Assembly (NCBI RefSeq): GCF_014651695.1
Contig: NZ_BMXJ01000007.1
Location: forward strand, 264,509-328,508
Direction of reading: 5' to 3'
From: Nocardiopsis terrae
GTDB lineage: Bacteria; Actinomycetota; Actinomycetes; Streptosporangiales; Streptosporangiaceae
Length of the DNA stretch: 64,000 nt
In this document: one piece after another, positions 51,292 through 59,950 of the stretch
Position numbering within the stretch: the stretch's first letter is position 1
Layout of the letters: each line of letters opens with the position of its first letter
Made by a program: the position numbers and the translations under genes
Notes under the pieces: model-generated
Seen by the model: the letters and a program-made list of their open reading frames with translations, nothing else
The model's database searches: none
What the model was told of the DNA's origin: nothing

Positions 51292-53736
51292 CTACCGCTC
51301 CGGCTCGAACCAGACCCCGCCCAGCGGGGGCAGGGTGATCTCCGCGGAGTACGGCTGGCCGTGCCACTCCCGGGGCTCGGCCGTCACCGAGGAGGGCGCC
51401 TCGTACCCGGAGCCGCCGAAGCGGCGCTCGTCCGAGTTGAGCACCGACGTCCACCGGCCCTCGGAGGGCAGGCCGACCCGCCAGCCCGGTCGGGGCACCG
51501 GCGAGAAGTTCACCGCGCATACCAGCACCGAGCCGTCCTCGCCGTGGCGCAGGTAGCTGAGGGTGTTCCCCTCGTGGTCGCCCCCGTCCAACCAGCGGAA
51601 ACCGGCCGGGTCGGTGTCCAGGGACCACAGCGCGGGGCGGGGACGGTAGGTGTCGTTGAGCTTCTTCACCAGCTTCTGCGTCCCGGCGTGGTGCTCGAAC
51701 TGGAGCAGCCACCACGGCACCCCGGCCTCGTGCGACCACTCGTCCCCCTGGGCGATCTCGCCGCCCATGAACAGCAGCTGCTTGCCCGGGTGGGACCACA
51801 TGAACGAGAGCAGGGCCCGCAGTGTGGCCGCGCGCTGCCACTCGTCGCCGGGCGGCTTGTTGAACAGCGCCTGCTTTCCGTGCACCACCTCGTCGTGCGA
51901 CAGCGGCAGCACGTAGTTCTCGCTGTAGGCGTACATCATCGAGAACGTGATGTCGTTGTGGTGGTACTTGCGGTGGATCGGTTCCTTCTTCACGTACTCC
52001 AGGGAGTCGTGCATCCAGCCCATGTTCCACTTCAACCCGAACCCGAGTCCGCCCAGGTCGACCGGCTGGGTCACACCCGTGTACGCCGTGGACTCCTCCG
52101 CGATCATCACCGCGCCCGGGTTGCGCCGGTAGACCGTGGTGTTGAGCTCCTTGATGAAGTCGATCGCCTCCAGGTTCTCCCGGCCGCCGAACATGTTCGG
52201 TTCCCACTGCCCGGAGTCCCGCGAGTAGTCGAGGTAGATCATCGAGGCGACGGCGTCCACGCGCAGGCCGTCGATGTGGAACTCCTCGAGCCAGTACAGG
52301 GCGTTGGCCACGAGGAAGTTGCGCACCTCGGTCCGCCCGTAGTTGAAGATGAGCGTCCCCCAGTCCGGGTGCTCGCCGCGGCGGGGGTCCGGGTGCTCGT
52401 ACAGCGCGGTGCCGTCGAACCGGGCCAGCGCCCACTCGTCCCTGGGGAAGTGCGCGGGCACCCAGTCCAGGAACACCCCGATCCCGGCCCGGTGCAGCGA
52501 TTCCACCAGGTGCCGGAACTCGTCCGGTGAACCGAAACGCGGTGTCGGCGCGTAGTAGGAGGTGACCTGGTAACCCCACGAACCGTCGAAGGGGTGGCCC
52601 GCCACCGGCAGGAACTCCACGTGGGTGAAGCCCAGGTCGCTGACGTACTCCACCAGCTGTTCGGCCAGTTCCCGGTAGTCCAGCCCGGGGCGCCAGGAAC
52701 CGAGGTGCACCTCGTACACGCTCATCGGCGCGCGGTGCGCCTGCACGCCCTTGCGCTCGGCCATCCACTGCTCGTCCGACCACACGTGCTCGGAGGTGGT
52801 GACCACCGACGCCGTCGCCGGGGGCATCTGGGTGCGCCGCGCCATCGGGTCGGCCTTGTCCCGCCAGTGCCCGTCAGCGCCCAGGATCTGGAACTTGTAC
52901 AGGTCGCCGTCGCCCGTTCCGGGTACGAACAGCTCCCACACGCCGCTGGAACCGAGGCTGCGCATCGGGTGCGCTGTTCCGTTCCAGTAGTTGAAGTCAC
53001 CGACCACCCGCACCCCGCGGGCGTCCGGGGCCCAGACCGCGAAGCCCGTACCCGGTATCTCTCCCATGGGGCTGTCCGCGGTCGCCGTGTTCGCGCCCAG
53101 AGCCCGCCACAGTTCCTCGTGGCGGCCCTCGCCGATCAGGTGCAGGTCCAGTTCGCCGAGTGTGGGCGCGACCCGGTAGGCGTCGGCCTCGACCAGCTCC
53201 GGCCCGCCCTCCTCGTAGCGGACCGCGATCCGGTAGTCGTCGGTCTGCTTCGGGAGGCGGGCGGCGAACACCCCGCGGTGGCGGTGCGGGAGGGCGACGC
53301 GGGTGTTGTCGGGCAGGACGGCGTCGACCCCGACGGCTCCTGGACGGAGTACGCGCAGGTCACGTCCGTGCAGGCCGAGGACGGAATGCGGGTCGTGGTG
53401 CCAGCCGTCCACCACCCTGTCCAGTTCGGCGACCAGTTCCGGGTCGGGGGCGGCGGGTGTGCGGGTCCGCTTGGGCGCCGCCTTCCCGGGCGCGGTCCTC
53501 TTCGCGGCGGTCTTCTTCGGCTCCGTCTTCCGGGCCGCCGTCTTCTTCGCGGCCGGGGCCTTCTCCGCGGTCTTCGAGGTCTTCTCCGTTGCCTTCCTCG
53601 CAGCCTTCCCCGGCGCTGCCTTGGCGTCGGTTCTGCCGGCGGCCGCCTTGGCGGGCGCCTTCTTCGCGGCCGCGGGCTCCGCTGCCGTCGGTTGCTCGTC
53701 GGCGGTGGCGGACTTGTTGGTCGGACGCGGTGACAA
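51292..53736 (-). CDS. glgB: 1,4-alpha-glucan branching enzyme with histone-H1-like N-terminal tail
   Basis: An 814-residue branching enzyme. Residues 1-97 form a Lys/Ala/Pro tail (17 lysines between 21 and 90) in PAKK/ARK-type repeats, unusual for this enzyme. An N-terminal beta-domain and CBM48 (about 100-320) precede the GH13 barrel: nucleophile Asp in DGLRVDAVASMIY, acid Glu in MIAEESTAY and SHDEVVHGK. It introduces alpha-1,6 branches into the glucan made by GlgE. The TTG at 53734-53736 is supported by CGGAGT seven bases upstream. It is the last gene of the operon, 102 bases after the maltokinase gene. Confidence 0.95.
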   Translation of the reverse strand: MSPRPTNKSATADEQPTAAEPAAAKKAPAKAAAGRTDAKAAPGKAARKATEKTSKTAEKAPAAKKTAARKTEPKKTAAKRTAPGKAAPKRTRTPAAPDPELVAELDRVVDGWHHDPHSVLGLHGRDLRVLRPGAVGVDAVLPDNTRVALPHRHRGVFAARLPKQTDDYRIAVRYEEGGPELVEADAYRVAPTLGELDLHLIGEGRHEELWRALGANTATADSPMGEIPGTGFAVWAPDARGVRVVGDFNYWNGTAHPMRSLGSSGVWELFVPGTGDGDLYKFQILGADGHWRDKADPMARRTQMPPATASVVTTSEHVWSDEQWMAERKGVQAHRAPMSVYEVHLGSWRPGLDYRELAEQLVEYVSDLGFTHVEFLPVAGHPFDGSWGYQVTSYYAPTPRFGSPDEFRHLVESLHRAGIGVFLDWVPAHFPRDEWALARFDGTALYEHPDPRRGEHPDWGTLIFNYGRTEVRNFLVANALYWLEEFHIDGLRVDAVASMIYLDYSRDSGQWEPNMFGGRENLEAIDFIKELNTTVYRRNPGAVMIAEESTAYTGVTQPVDLGGLGFGLKWNMGWMHDSLEYVKKEPIHRKYHHNDITFSMMYAYSENYVLPLSHDEVVHGKQALFNKPPGDEWQRAATLRALLSFMWSHPGKQLLFMGGEIAQGDEWSHEAGVPWWLLQFEHHAGTQKLVKKLNDTYRPRPALWSLDTDPAGFRWLDGGDHEGNTLSYLRHGEDGSVLVCAVNFSPVPRPGWRVGLPSEGRWTSVLNSDERRFGGSGYEAPSSVTAEPREWHGQPYSAEITLPPLGGVWFEPER

Positions 53737-53838
53737 TTCGACTCCGTGGTGACTCGTGGTGGACGGGTGGTGAGAGGGGAGGGGTCAACGGGGGTACGGG
53801 AGGGCGGCCGCAGTGCGCGGACGGCGGCCGCCCGGGAA

Positions 53839-55236
53839 TCAGCCGGGCATCGGCGGCCCCGAGCTTCCTGTGGCCGCCATGGCCGCGGTGGCGATGGACT
53901 CCAACGGCACCCGGAGCCAGTTCGGCCGGTTGCGCGCCTCGTACAGGACCTCGTACACGGCCTTGTCGAACTCGAAGGCCCGCAGCACCGTCAGGTGCTT
54001 CTCGGGGTCGGCCCCTCCGCCGTCGGCGTAGCCCCGGCAGAACGCCTCCCGGTTGCGCCGGGCCCAGGCCCGCGCCGCCCACGACAGTTGCGGGTCCTCC
54101 TCCTCGCCGACCAGCAGGTAACCGGCCGCGTAGTCGAAGGAACGCAGCATCCCGGCCACGTCCCGCAGCGGGCTGGACAGTCGCTGGCGTTCACGCACCG
54201 GGACGGTCGGCTCACCCTCGAAGTCCAGCAGCACCCACCCCCGCTCGGGGCGGATGACCTGTCCCAGGTGGTAGTCGCCGTGGATGCGCTGGATGGGCAG
54301 CGGCTCGTCCACCCGGGCGAAGTCGGCGTAGGCCTCCAGCACCCTGGGCGCGTGCTCCGCGAGTTCCGGGACCTCCGCGCTGGCCATGGCCAGGCGTTCC
54401 ACCATGGCGTCGGCCAGTTCGGCCGCCGAGGTCGGCGCCAGCACGTCGGTGGGCAGCGCCCGCGCCAGCGAACTGTGCACCTGTGCGGTGGTGTGGCCGA
54501 GCCGGGCGGCCTCCTCGCTGAAGTCGGCGTCCTCGCCCTCCACCAGGGTGCGCACGTTCTCCGTGGCCAGTACCCAGCCGTCCGCGGCGTCGGGGACGAA
54601 GGTCTGCAGCAGGGCGAGCGTGGTCGGCGTGGTGTGGCCGGACAGGTCCGCCTCGATCCACCCGCAGGGGCGCGCCACGTACGGCGAACCCGACAGAGCC
54701 ATGTTCAGTTCCAGGTCCGGGTTGCGGCCGGGCCAGAGTCTGCGGAAGGTCTTGAGGACGTACTCGCTGCCGTAGACCAGCGAGGTGTTGGACTGCTCCC
54801 CGGTCAGCAGCCGCCCCGGCCCGCAGGCGTCGACGGTGGTGCCCGGCAGCGTGCGGAACCGTACCCGGCCGCGCCGCCCCGGGTCCTCCCCGACGGTGAA
54901 CCGCTCCAGGAGCAGCGCCGTGAGCTGCGGGTCGTGTGCGGCGTCGTAGACCACCCTGGGACGGCCGCCCGCGACCTGGCACACACCGATCGCGGCGCGG
55001 GCCAGGTTGGGCGGCAGGGACCGGGGCGGCCGTGAACCGAGCAGCACCTGGTACCGGGAGCTGAGGCCGCGCTGCCCCGCCTGCACGACGAGGACGTTCA
55101 GGTCCGGCCCGCCGGGGCCGGCCGAGACCAGGGTGTACCTGCTCTCGACCCGGATCTGCCGGATCGGGATCCCCTTGCCGGAGAACCATCGTTGCCGGGG
55201 TAGCCAGACTGCCAGGAGTTCCTCTAGTTGCGACAT
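53839..55236 (-). CDS. mak: Maltokinase
   Basis: A 465-residue kinase that phosphorylates maltose at C1 to maltose 1-phosphate using ATP. The C-terminal lobe carries the aminoglycoside-phosphotransferase-like motifs IHGDYHLGQV (catalytic Asp) and WVLLDFEGEP (metal-binding Asp). The N-terminus LEELLAVWLPRQRWFSGKG is typical of the family. The ATG at 55234-55236 lies one base after the treS stop (TGAGATG), so translation is coupled. In some actinobacteria it is fused to TreS; here it is separate. Confidence 0.93.
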   Translation of the reverse strand: MSQLEELLAVWLPRQRWFSGKGIPIRQIRVESRYTLVSAGPGGPDLNVLVVQAGQRGLSSRYQVLLGSRPPRSLPPNLARAAIGVCQVAGGRPRVVYDAAHDPQLTALLLERFTVGEDPGRRGRVRFRTLPGTTVDACGPGRLLTGEQSNTSLVYGSEYVLKTFRRLWPGRNPDLELNMALSGSPYVARPCGWIEADLSGHTTPTTLALLQTFVPDAADGWVLATENVRTLVEGEDADFSEEAARLGHTTAQVHSSLARALPTDVLAPTSAAELADAMVERLAMASAEVPELAEHAPRVLEAYADFARVDEPLPIQRIHGDYHLGQVIRPERGWVLLDFEGEPTVPVRERQRLSSPLRDVAGMLRSFDYAAGYLLVGEEEDPQLSWAARAWARRNREAFCRGYADGGGADPEKHLTVLRAFEFDKAVYEVLYEARNRPNWLRVPLESIATAAMAATGSSGPPMPG

Positions 55237-55237
55237 C

Positions 55238-57151
55238 TCAGACAGGCCCGTGTCCTTTCCCGCCGCCCCTGCGCTGGGCGTCCGACGTTGTGGTGGTCGC
55301 GGCGGGGCGACCGGTGTCGAAGGCGTCCCGGGCGCTGACCCCCGCCTCGGGCAACCCGTAGGAGGGCACACCCTCGCGGCTTTCGGAGCGCGGTTCACCC
55401 GTGTGCTCCGGCGGGAGCTGGAACCAGTAGAAGCCGTGGCCCGGCAGGGTGAGCAGGTACGGCAACTCACCGATCTCCGGGAAGCGGACCCCGCCCACGC
55501 ACTCCACCGGGCTCACTCCGGCGTAGCGGCGCAGGTCCAGCTCCACGGGCTGCGGGAACCTGGACAGGTTGTTCACGCACAGCATGCGGTCGTCGCCGTG
55601 CTCCCGGATGAACGCCAGCACGCTGGGGTTGGTGGCGTTCAGCTTGGTGAACTCCCCGGTGCCGAACACGGGGTGGCGCTTGCGGATCTGGATCATCCGG
55701 CGCGTCCAGTGCAGCAGGGAGCCCGGGTTGTCGCGCTGGGCCTCCACGTTGAGCGCCTGGTACCCGTAGACCGGGTCCAGGACCAGCGGGAGGTAGAGCC
55801 GGGCGGGGTCGCCGCGGGAGAACCCGGCGTTGCGGTCCGAACTCCACTGCATGGGTGTGCGCACGGCGTCCCGGTCGCCCAGCCAGATGTTGTCGCCCAT
55901 CCCGATCTCGTCGCCGTAGTACAGGACCGGTGAGCCCGGGAGGGAGAGCAGGAGCGCGGTGAAGAGCTCGATCTGGTTCCGGTCGTTGTCCAGAAGGGGG
56001 GCGAGCCGCCGCCGGATCCCCACGTTGGCACGCATGCGGGGTTCCTTGGCGTACTCGGAGTACATGTAGTCGCGCTCCTCGTCGGTGACCATCTCCAGGG
56101 TCAGCTCGTCGTGGTTGCGCAGGAAGATCGCCCACTGGCAGTTGCGCGGGATCTCCGGGGTCTGGGCGAGGATCTCCGAGATCGGGAAGCGCTGTTCCTG
56201 CCGCACCGCCATGAACATGCGCGGCATCAGCGGGAAGTGGAAGTTCATGTGGCACTCGTCGCCGCCGGACTCGAAGTCGCCGAAGTAGTCGACGACCTCC
56301 GACGGCCACTGGTTGGCCTCGCTCAGCAGCACCCGGTCCGGGTACAGGCGGTCCACCTCGGCGCGCACCCGTTTGAGGAACTCGTGGGTCTCCTTGAGGT
56401 TCTCGCAGTTGGTGCCCTCGCGCTCGTACAGGTACGGCACGGCGTCCAGGCGGAACCCGTCGATGCCCAGGTCCAGCCAGTAGCGCAGCACCTCCAGGAT
56501 CGCCTCCTGGACCGCAGGGTTCTCGAAGTTGAGGTCGGGCTGGTGGGAGAAGAACCGGTGCCAGTAGTACTGGCCGCGGACCTCGTCGTAGGTCCAGTTG
56601 GAGGTCTCAGTGTCGACGAAGATGATCCGGGCCTCGTCGTAGCGGTCGTCGGTGTCGGACCACACGTAGAAGTCGCCGTAGGGGCCGTCCGGGTCCTCCC
56701 GTGAGGCCCTGAACCACGGGTGCTGGTCGCTGGTGTGGTTCATGACCAGGTCGGTGATGACGCGGATGCCGCGTCGGTGCGCCTCGTCCAGGAGCTCCAC
56801 GAAGTCGGCGGTGTTGCCGAACTCGGGGAGGATCTTGAAGTAGTCCGAGATGTCGTATCCGCCGTCGCGCAGCGGGGACTCGTACATCGGCAGCAGCCAG
56901 ACGCAGTCGATGCCGAGCCACTGGAGGTAGTCCATTTTCTGCACGAGCCCGGCGAGGTCACCGGTGCCGTCGCCGTTGGAGTCGAAGAAACCCCGTGCGA
57001 GTACCTCGTAGAAGACGGCGTGCTTGAACCAGTGGGGGTCACTGGTGCCGCCGGAGGACATGAGCGGGCCGGTGGCAGCCCCGGTGGCTGGGGCGAGCGG
57101 ACCGTGTTCGGCGTGCTCGCGGGCACCGGGTCCGGGCTCGTCGTTGCTCAT
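55238..57151 (-). CDS. treS: Trehalose synthase (maltose alpha-D-glucosyltransferase)
   Basis: A 637-residue GH13 enzyme that interconverts trehalose and maltose. After a 35-residue acidic/Gly leader, the barrel shows FYEVLARGFFDSNGDGTGDL, GFRLDAVPYLYEREGTNCENL (nucleophile Asp), VLLSEANQWP (acid Glu) and FLRNHDELTLEM (third Asp), the typical TreS set. The tail after about 600 is low-complexity. It supplies maltose to the maltokinase encoded immediately downstream. ATG 57149-57151 follows GGGGAG. Confidence 0.95.
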   Translation of the reverse strand: MSNDEPGPGAREHAEHGPLAPATGAATGPLMSSGGTSDPHWFKHAVFYEVLARGFFDSNGDGTGDLAGLVQKMDYLQWLGIDCVWLLPMYESPLRDGGYDISDYFKILPEFGNTADFVELLDEAHRRGIRVITDLVMNHTSDQHPWFRASREDPDGPYGDFYVWSDTDDRYDEARIIFVDTETSNWTYDEVRGQYYWHRFFSHQPDLNFENPAVQEAILEVLRYWLDLGIDGFRLDAVPYLYEREGTNCENLKETHEFLKRVRAEVDRLYPDRVLLSEANQWPSEVVDYFGDFESGGDECHMNFHFPLMPRMFMAVRQEQRFPISEILAQTPEIPRNCQWAIFLRNHDELTLEMVTDEERDYMYSEYAKEPRMRANVGIRRRLAPLLDNDRNQIELFTALLLSLPGSPVLYYGDEIGMGDNIWLGDRDAVRTPMQWSSDRNAGFSRGDPARLYLPLVLDPVYGYQALNVEAQRDNPGSLLHWTRRMIQIRKRHPVFGTGEFTKLNATNPSVLAFIREHGDDRMLCVNNLSRFPQPVELDLRRYAGVSPVECVGGVRFPEIGELPYLLTLPGHGFYWFQLPPEHTGEPRSESREGVPSYGLPEAGVSARDAFDTGRPAATTTTSDAQRRGGGKGHGPV

Positions 57152-57243
57152 CTACTGCTCCCCACCAAGAATGTTCGACATCTGATCAACAGGCGTTTCG
57201 GGCGGGGCTGCGGCTCTCGGACCGGGCGCCCCGCCCCGGCCCC

Positions 57244-59208
57244 TCATCTGCCGTTGACGGTGAACACGTGCGCGGGTCCGGTCGCCGGGTCGAGGCGGAC
57301 GTAGTTGTCCGCTCGCCAGGTGTAGTCGCGTCCGGTCAGCTCGTCGGTCACCCTGAGGTCCTCCTCCCACGTGCGGCCGATCGACGGCAGGTCGAGATGC
57401 ACCGTCGCCTCGCGGGCGTGATGCGGGTCGAGGTTGACGACGGCGATCACGGCGTCGTCGGGCTCACCGGGGGATCCGGGGCGGTACTTGGAGAAACAGA
57501 TCAGCTCGGGCCGGTCCACGTGGTGGAACCGCAGGTTGCGCAGCTCGCGCAGGGCGGGGTGGGCCCGGCGCAGCCTGTTCAGCCTGGTGATCAGCGGGGC
57601 GATGGTCCCGCCGGAGGCGTCGGCCGCGGCCCAGTCGCGGGGCCGGTACTCGAACTTCTCCGAGTGCAGGTACTCCTCGCTGCCCGGGGCGGCGGGGGTG
57701 TTCTCGCACAGTTCGAAGCCCGAGTAGACGCCCCAGGTGGGGGAGAGCAGCGCGGCCAGCACCGCGCGCACCTCGAAGGCGGGGCGGCCGCCCTCCTGGA
57801 GGTAGGCGTTGAGGATGTCCGGGGTGTTGGCGAAGAGGTTGGGGCGCAGGTAGTGCGCGGTCTCCTGGCTGAGCTCGGTGAGGTAGTCGGTGAGCTCGTC
57901 CTTGCCGTTGCGCCAGGTGAAGTAGGTGTACGACTGGTGGAAGCCGACCTTGGCCAGGGTGCGCATCATCGCGGGGCGGGTGAAGGCCTCGGCGAGGAAG
58001 AGCACGTCCGGGTCCCGTTCGGCGACGTCGGCGAGCAGCCGCTGCCAGAAGGCGACCGGTTTGGTGTGCGGGTTGTCGACGCGGAAGATCCGGACGCCGT
58101 GGTCGATCCAGTGCCCGACCACCCGCAGGCACTCCCGGTAGAGCCCCTCGAAGTCGTGGTCGAAGCAGAGCGGGTAGATGTCCTGGTACTTCTTGGGCGG
58201 GTTCTCGGCGTAGGCGATCGATCCGTCGGCGCGCCTGGTGAACCACTCGGGGTGCTCGGCCACCCAGGGGTGGTCGGGGGAGCACTGCAGGGCCAGGTCC
58301 AGGGCGATCTCCAGGCCGTTCTCGCGGGCCTCCGCGACGAAGGAGTCGAAGTCGGTGAGGGTGCCCAGGTCCGGGTGGACGGCGTCGTGGCCGCCGTCGG
58401 CCGAACCGATCGCCCACACCGAGCCGGGGTCGCCCGGACCCGCCCGGAGCGTGTTGTCGCGGCCCTTGCGGTGGGACTCGCCGACGGGGTGGATCGGCGG
58501 CAGGTAGACGACGTCGAAGCCCATGTCGGCGATGGCGGGCAGGCGTTTGGCCGCGGTCGAGAAGGTCCCCGACACCTCCTGGCCGGGCGCGGTGTCCACC
58601 TGGGCGCCCTCGGAGCGGGGGAAGAACTCGTACCAGGAGCCGAAGAGGGCCCGTTCGCGGTGGACGACGACCCTGGTGCGCCTGGAACGGGTGAGGAGTT
58701 CGCGCAGGGGATTGCGCTCCATCTGGGCGAGGACGTCGTCGGTGACGGCGGCGAAACGCTCCATGGGGGGCAGGGAGGTGTCGCGCAGGACCTTGGCTGC
58801 CCTGTTCAGGGCGGGTACGCGGGGGACTCGGCGGCCGGCCCGGTCCAGCAGGCGCGCGCCCTCCTCCAGGACGAGGTCGGTGTCGGTGTCCAGGGGCAGC
58901 TTCACGCGGGCGACGCGGAGCCAGGTGGTGAAGGGGTCGCTCCAGGCTTCGACCGAGAACGACCAGTTCCCCTCCCGGGGGAGGCTGATCTCGGCCTCGT
59001 AGCGGTCGGTTCCGGGGGCCTTCTCGCGCATCGGGACCAGGGCCCTCCGGCGGCCTTTGGGCGGGTGGACCACCACGCCCGCGGCGAGGGAGTCGTGCCC
59101 CTCCCGGATCACGGTGGCGCTCACCGTGAAGCGCTCTCCGGGAACGGCTTTCACCGGCCCCAGGTCGTTGTCTGGAGAGATATCGAGGATGGGCAGTCGT
59201 CCGATCAC
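57244..59208 (-). CDS. glgE: Alpha-1,4-glucan:maltose-1-phosphate maltosyltransferase GlgE
   Basis: A 654-residue GH13 enzyme that extends alpha-1,4-glucan using maltose 1-phosphate. An N-terminal beta-domain (about 1-110) and helical insert precede the barrel: IFRVDNPHTKPVAFW holds the nucleophile Asp, VLFLAEAFTRP the acid Glu and FANTPDIL the third Asp. It is the first gene of the alpha-glucan operon. The GTG at 59206-59208 has only a weak GGTG upstream; the 742-base upstream region holds a CRP-type palindrome. GlgE is a validated essential step in mycobacteria through maltose-1-phosphate toxicity. Confidence 0.95.
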   Translation of the reverse strand: MIGRLPILDISPDNDLGPVKAVPGERFTVSATVIREGHDSLAAGVVVHPPKGRRRALVPMREKAPGTDRYEAEISLPREGNWSFSVEAWSDPFTTWLRVARVKLPLDTDTDLVLEEGARLLDRAGRRVPRVPALNRAAKVLRDTSLPPMERFAAVTDDVLAQMERNPLRELLTRSRRTRVVVHRERALFGSWYEFFPRSEGAQVDTAPGQEVSGTFSTAAKRLPAIADMGFDVVYLPPIHPVGESHRKGRDNTLRAGPGDPGSVWAIGSADGGHDAVHPDLGTLTDFDSFVAEARENGLEIALDLALQCSPDHPWVAEHPEWFTRRADGSIAYAENPPKKYQDIYPLCFDHDFEGLYRECLRVVGHWIDHGVRIFRVDNPHTKPVAFWQRLLADVAERDPDVLFLAEAFTRPAMMRTLAKVGFHQSYTYFTWRNGKDELTDYLTELSQETAHYLRPNLFANTPDILNAYLQEGGRPAFEVRAVLAALLSPTWGVYSGFELCENTPAAPGSEEYLHSEKFEYRPRDWAAADASGGTIAPLITRLNRLRRAHPALRELRNLRFHHVDRPELICFSKYRPGSPGEPDDAVIAVVNLDPHHAREATVHLDLPSIGRTWEEDLRVTDELTGRDYTWRADNYVRLDPATGPAHVFTVNGR

Positions 59209-59415
59209 TGGCTACACCGTAATTGTCGTGGTTCGGGCGTTATGGGGCAGCACGCAGTGGCTTGCGTGCGGAAATAATCGGAACTTAATCCGGGGTGCGG
59301 TGGAGTTAACGAAGTGCTGGATCGAAAACTGTCCGGATTGCGGCTTCGATGCTCTCCCCTGTCTATCGTCGGCCCTCTGGCGGGGTTTGGCGGAGTGTCG
59401 GGGCCGGATAATTTA

Positions 59416-59431
59416 TGTGATCCTCATCACA
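59416..59431. promoter_or_regulatory. CRP-type binding site
   Basis: TGTGA-TCCTCA-TCACA is a perfect match to the CRP/GlxR consensus TGTGA-N6-TCACA. It lies 208 bases from the glgE start and 520 bases from the penicillin-binding protein start, so either transcript could be controlled. Confidence 0.6.
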
Positions 59432-59737
59432 CTCGCTGTCAGCGCCAAGACCTGGTATTTGCCGCGTTTCGCCCGGGCTAACCTCTCAAAGCGGGCATAA
59501 GTACACATGCGATTCAGGGGTCTCTGTGGTTGTTTTCGCATTCCCCCTCATGAAAAGTCGGAAAATTCCCCCCGCATGTTGTCGATGCCTTCGGGGTGGG
59601 TAGGGATGACCGAATGCACCAGGCGGGGGTCGGGTCGTATTCCGGACATCCCCTTGTGTCCGTTCAGCCCCCTGGGAAGCATTCGTCCCATATTTGGTCG
59701 AGCTGTCGCTCTGGGGGTCGACTTTGTTGTCCAACTC

Positions 59738-59753
59738 TTCTTGACATCAAGAA
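59738..59753. promoter_or_regulatory. Perfect palindrome overlapping a TTGACA box
   Basis: TTCTTGA-CA-TCAAGAA is a perfect 16-base palindrome that continues as CTCTT/AAGAG with one unpaired base. A consensus -35 (TTGACA, 59741-59746) lies within it. The best downstream -10 (TATGAT, 59772) is too far for a normal promoter. Confidence 0.4.
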
Positions 59754-59950
59754 AGAGGGCGGTGGTTTTCTTATGATGCGCCCTTGCTCGTGCCTCATGG
59801 GTGATCTGTGTGCTTTGCCGTAGATTGGGGAAGCTTTTCGGCGACACGCCCGATTTGGCGGAGTTCCCTTTACGGCGTCCCTGCGAGTGTGGGCGGCGCA
59901 GTGTCCGTTCCGCACCGCGGGCGGACAGCACACGGCCGTAGGGGGGCGAC

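Larger units (their letters stand above)
59209..59950. other. 742-base gap between divergent glgE and penicillin-binding protein gene
   Basis: It is less GC-rich than the coding DNA and has no convincing gene. It contains a CRP-type site (59416-59431), a palindrome over a TTGACA sequence (59738-59753), and a small hairpin CGGACA-N8-TGTCCG near 59640-59665. Short open frames here lack the coding base pattern. Confidence 0.6.

Noticed and set aside
59507..59823. Short overlapping frames in the glgE-PBP gap
   Set aside because: Base composition is non-coding, products are unrecognisable, and strong ribosome sites are absent.
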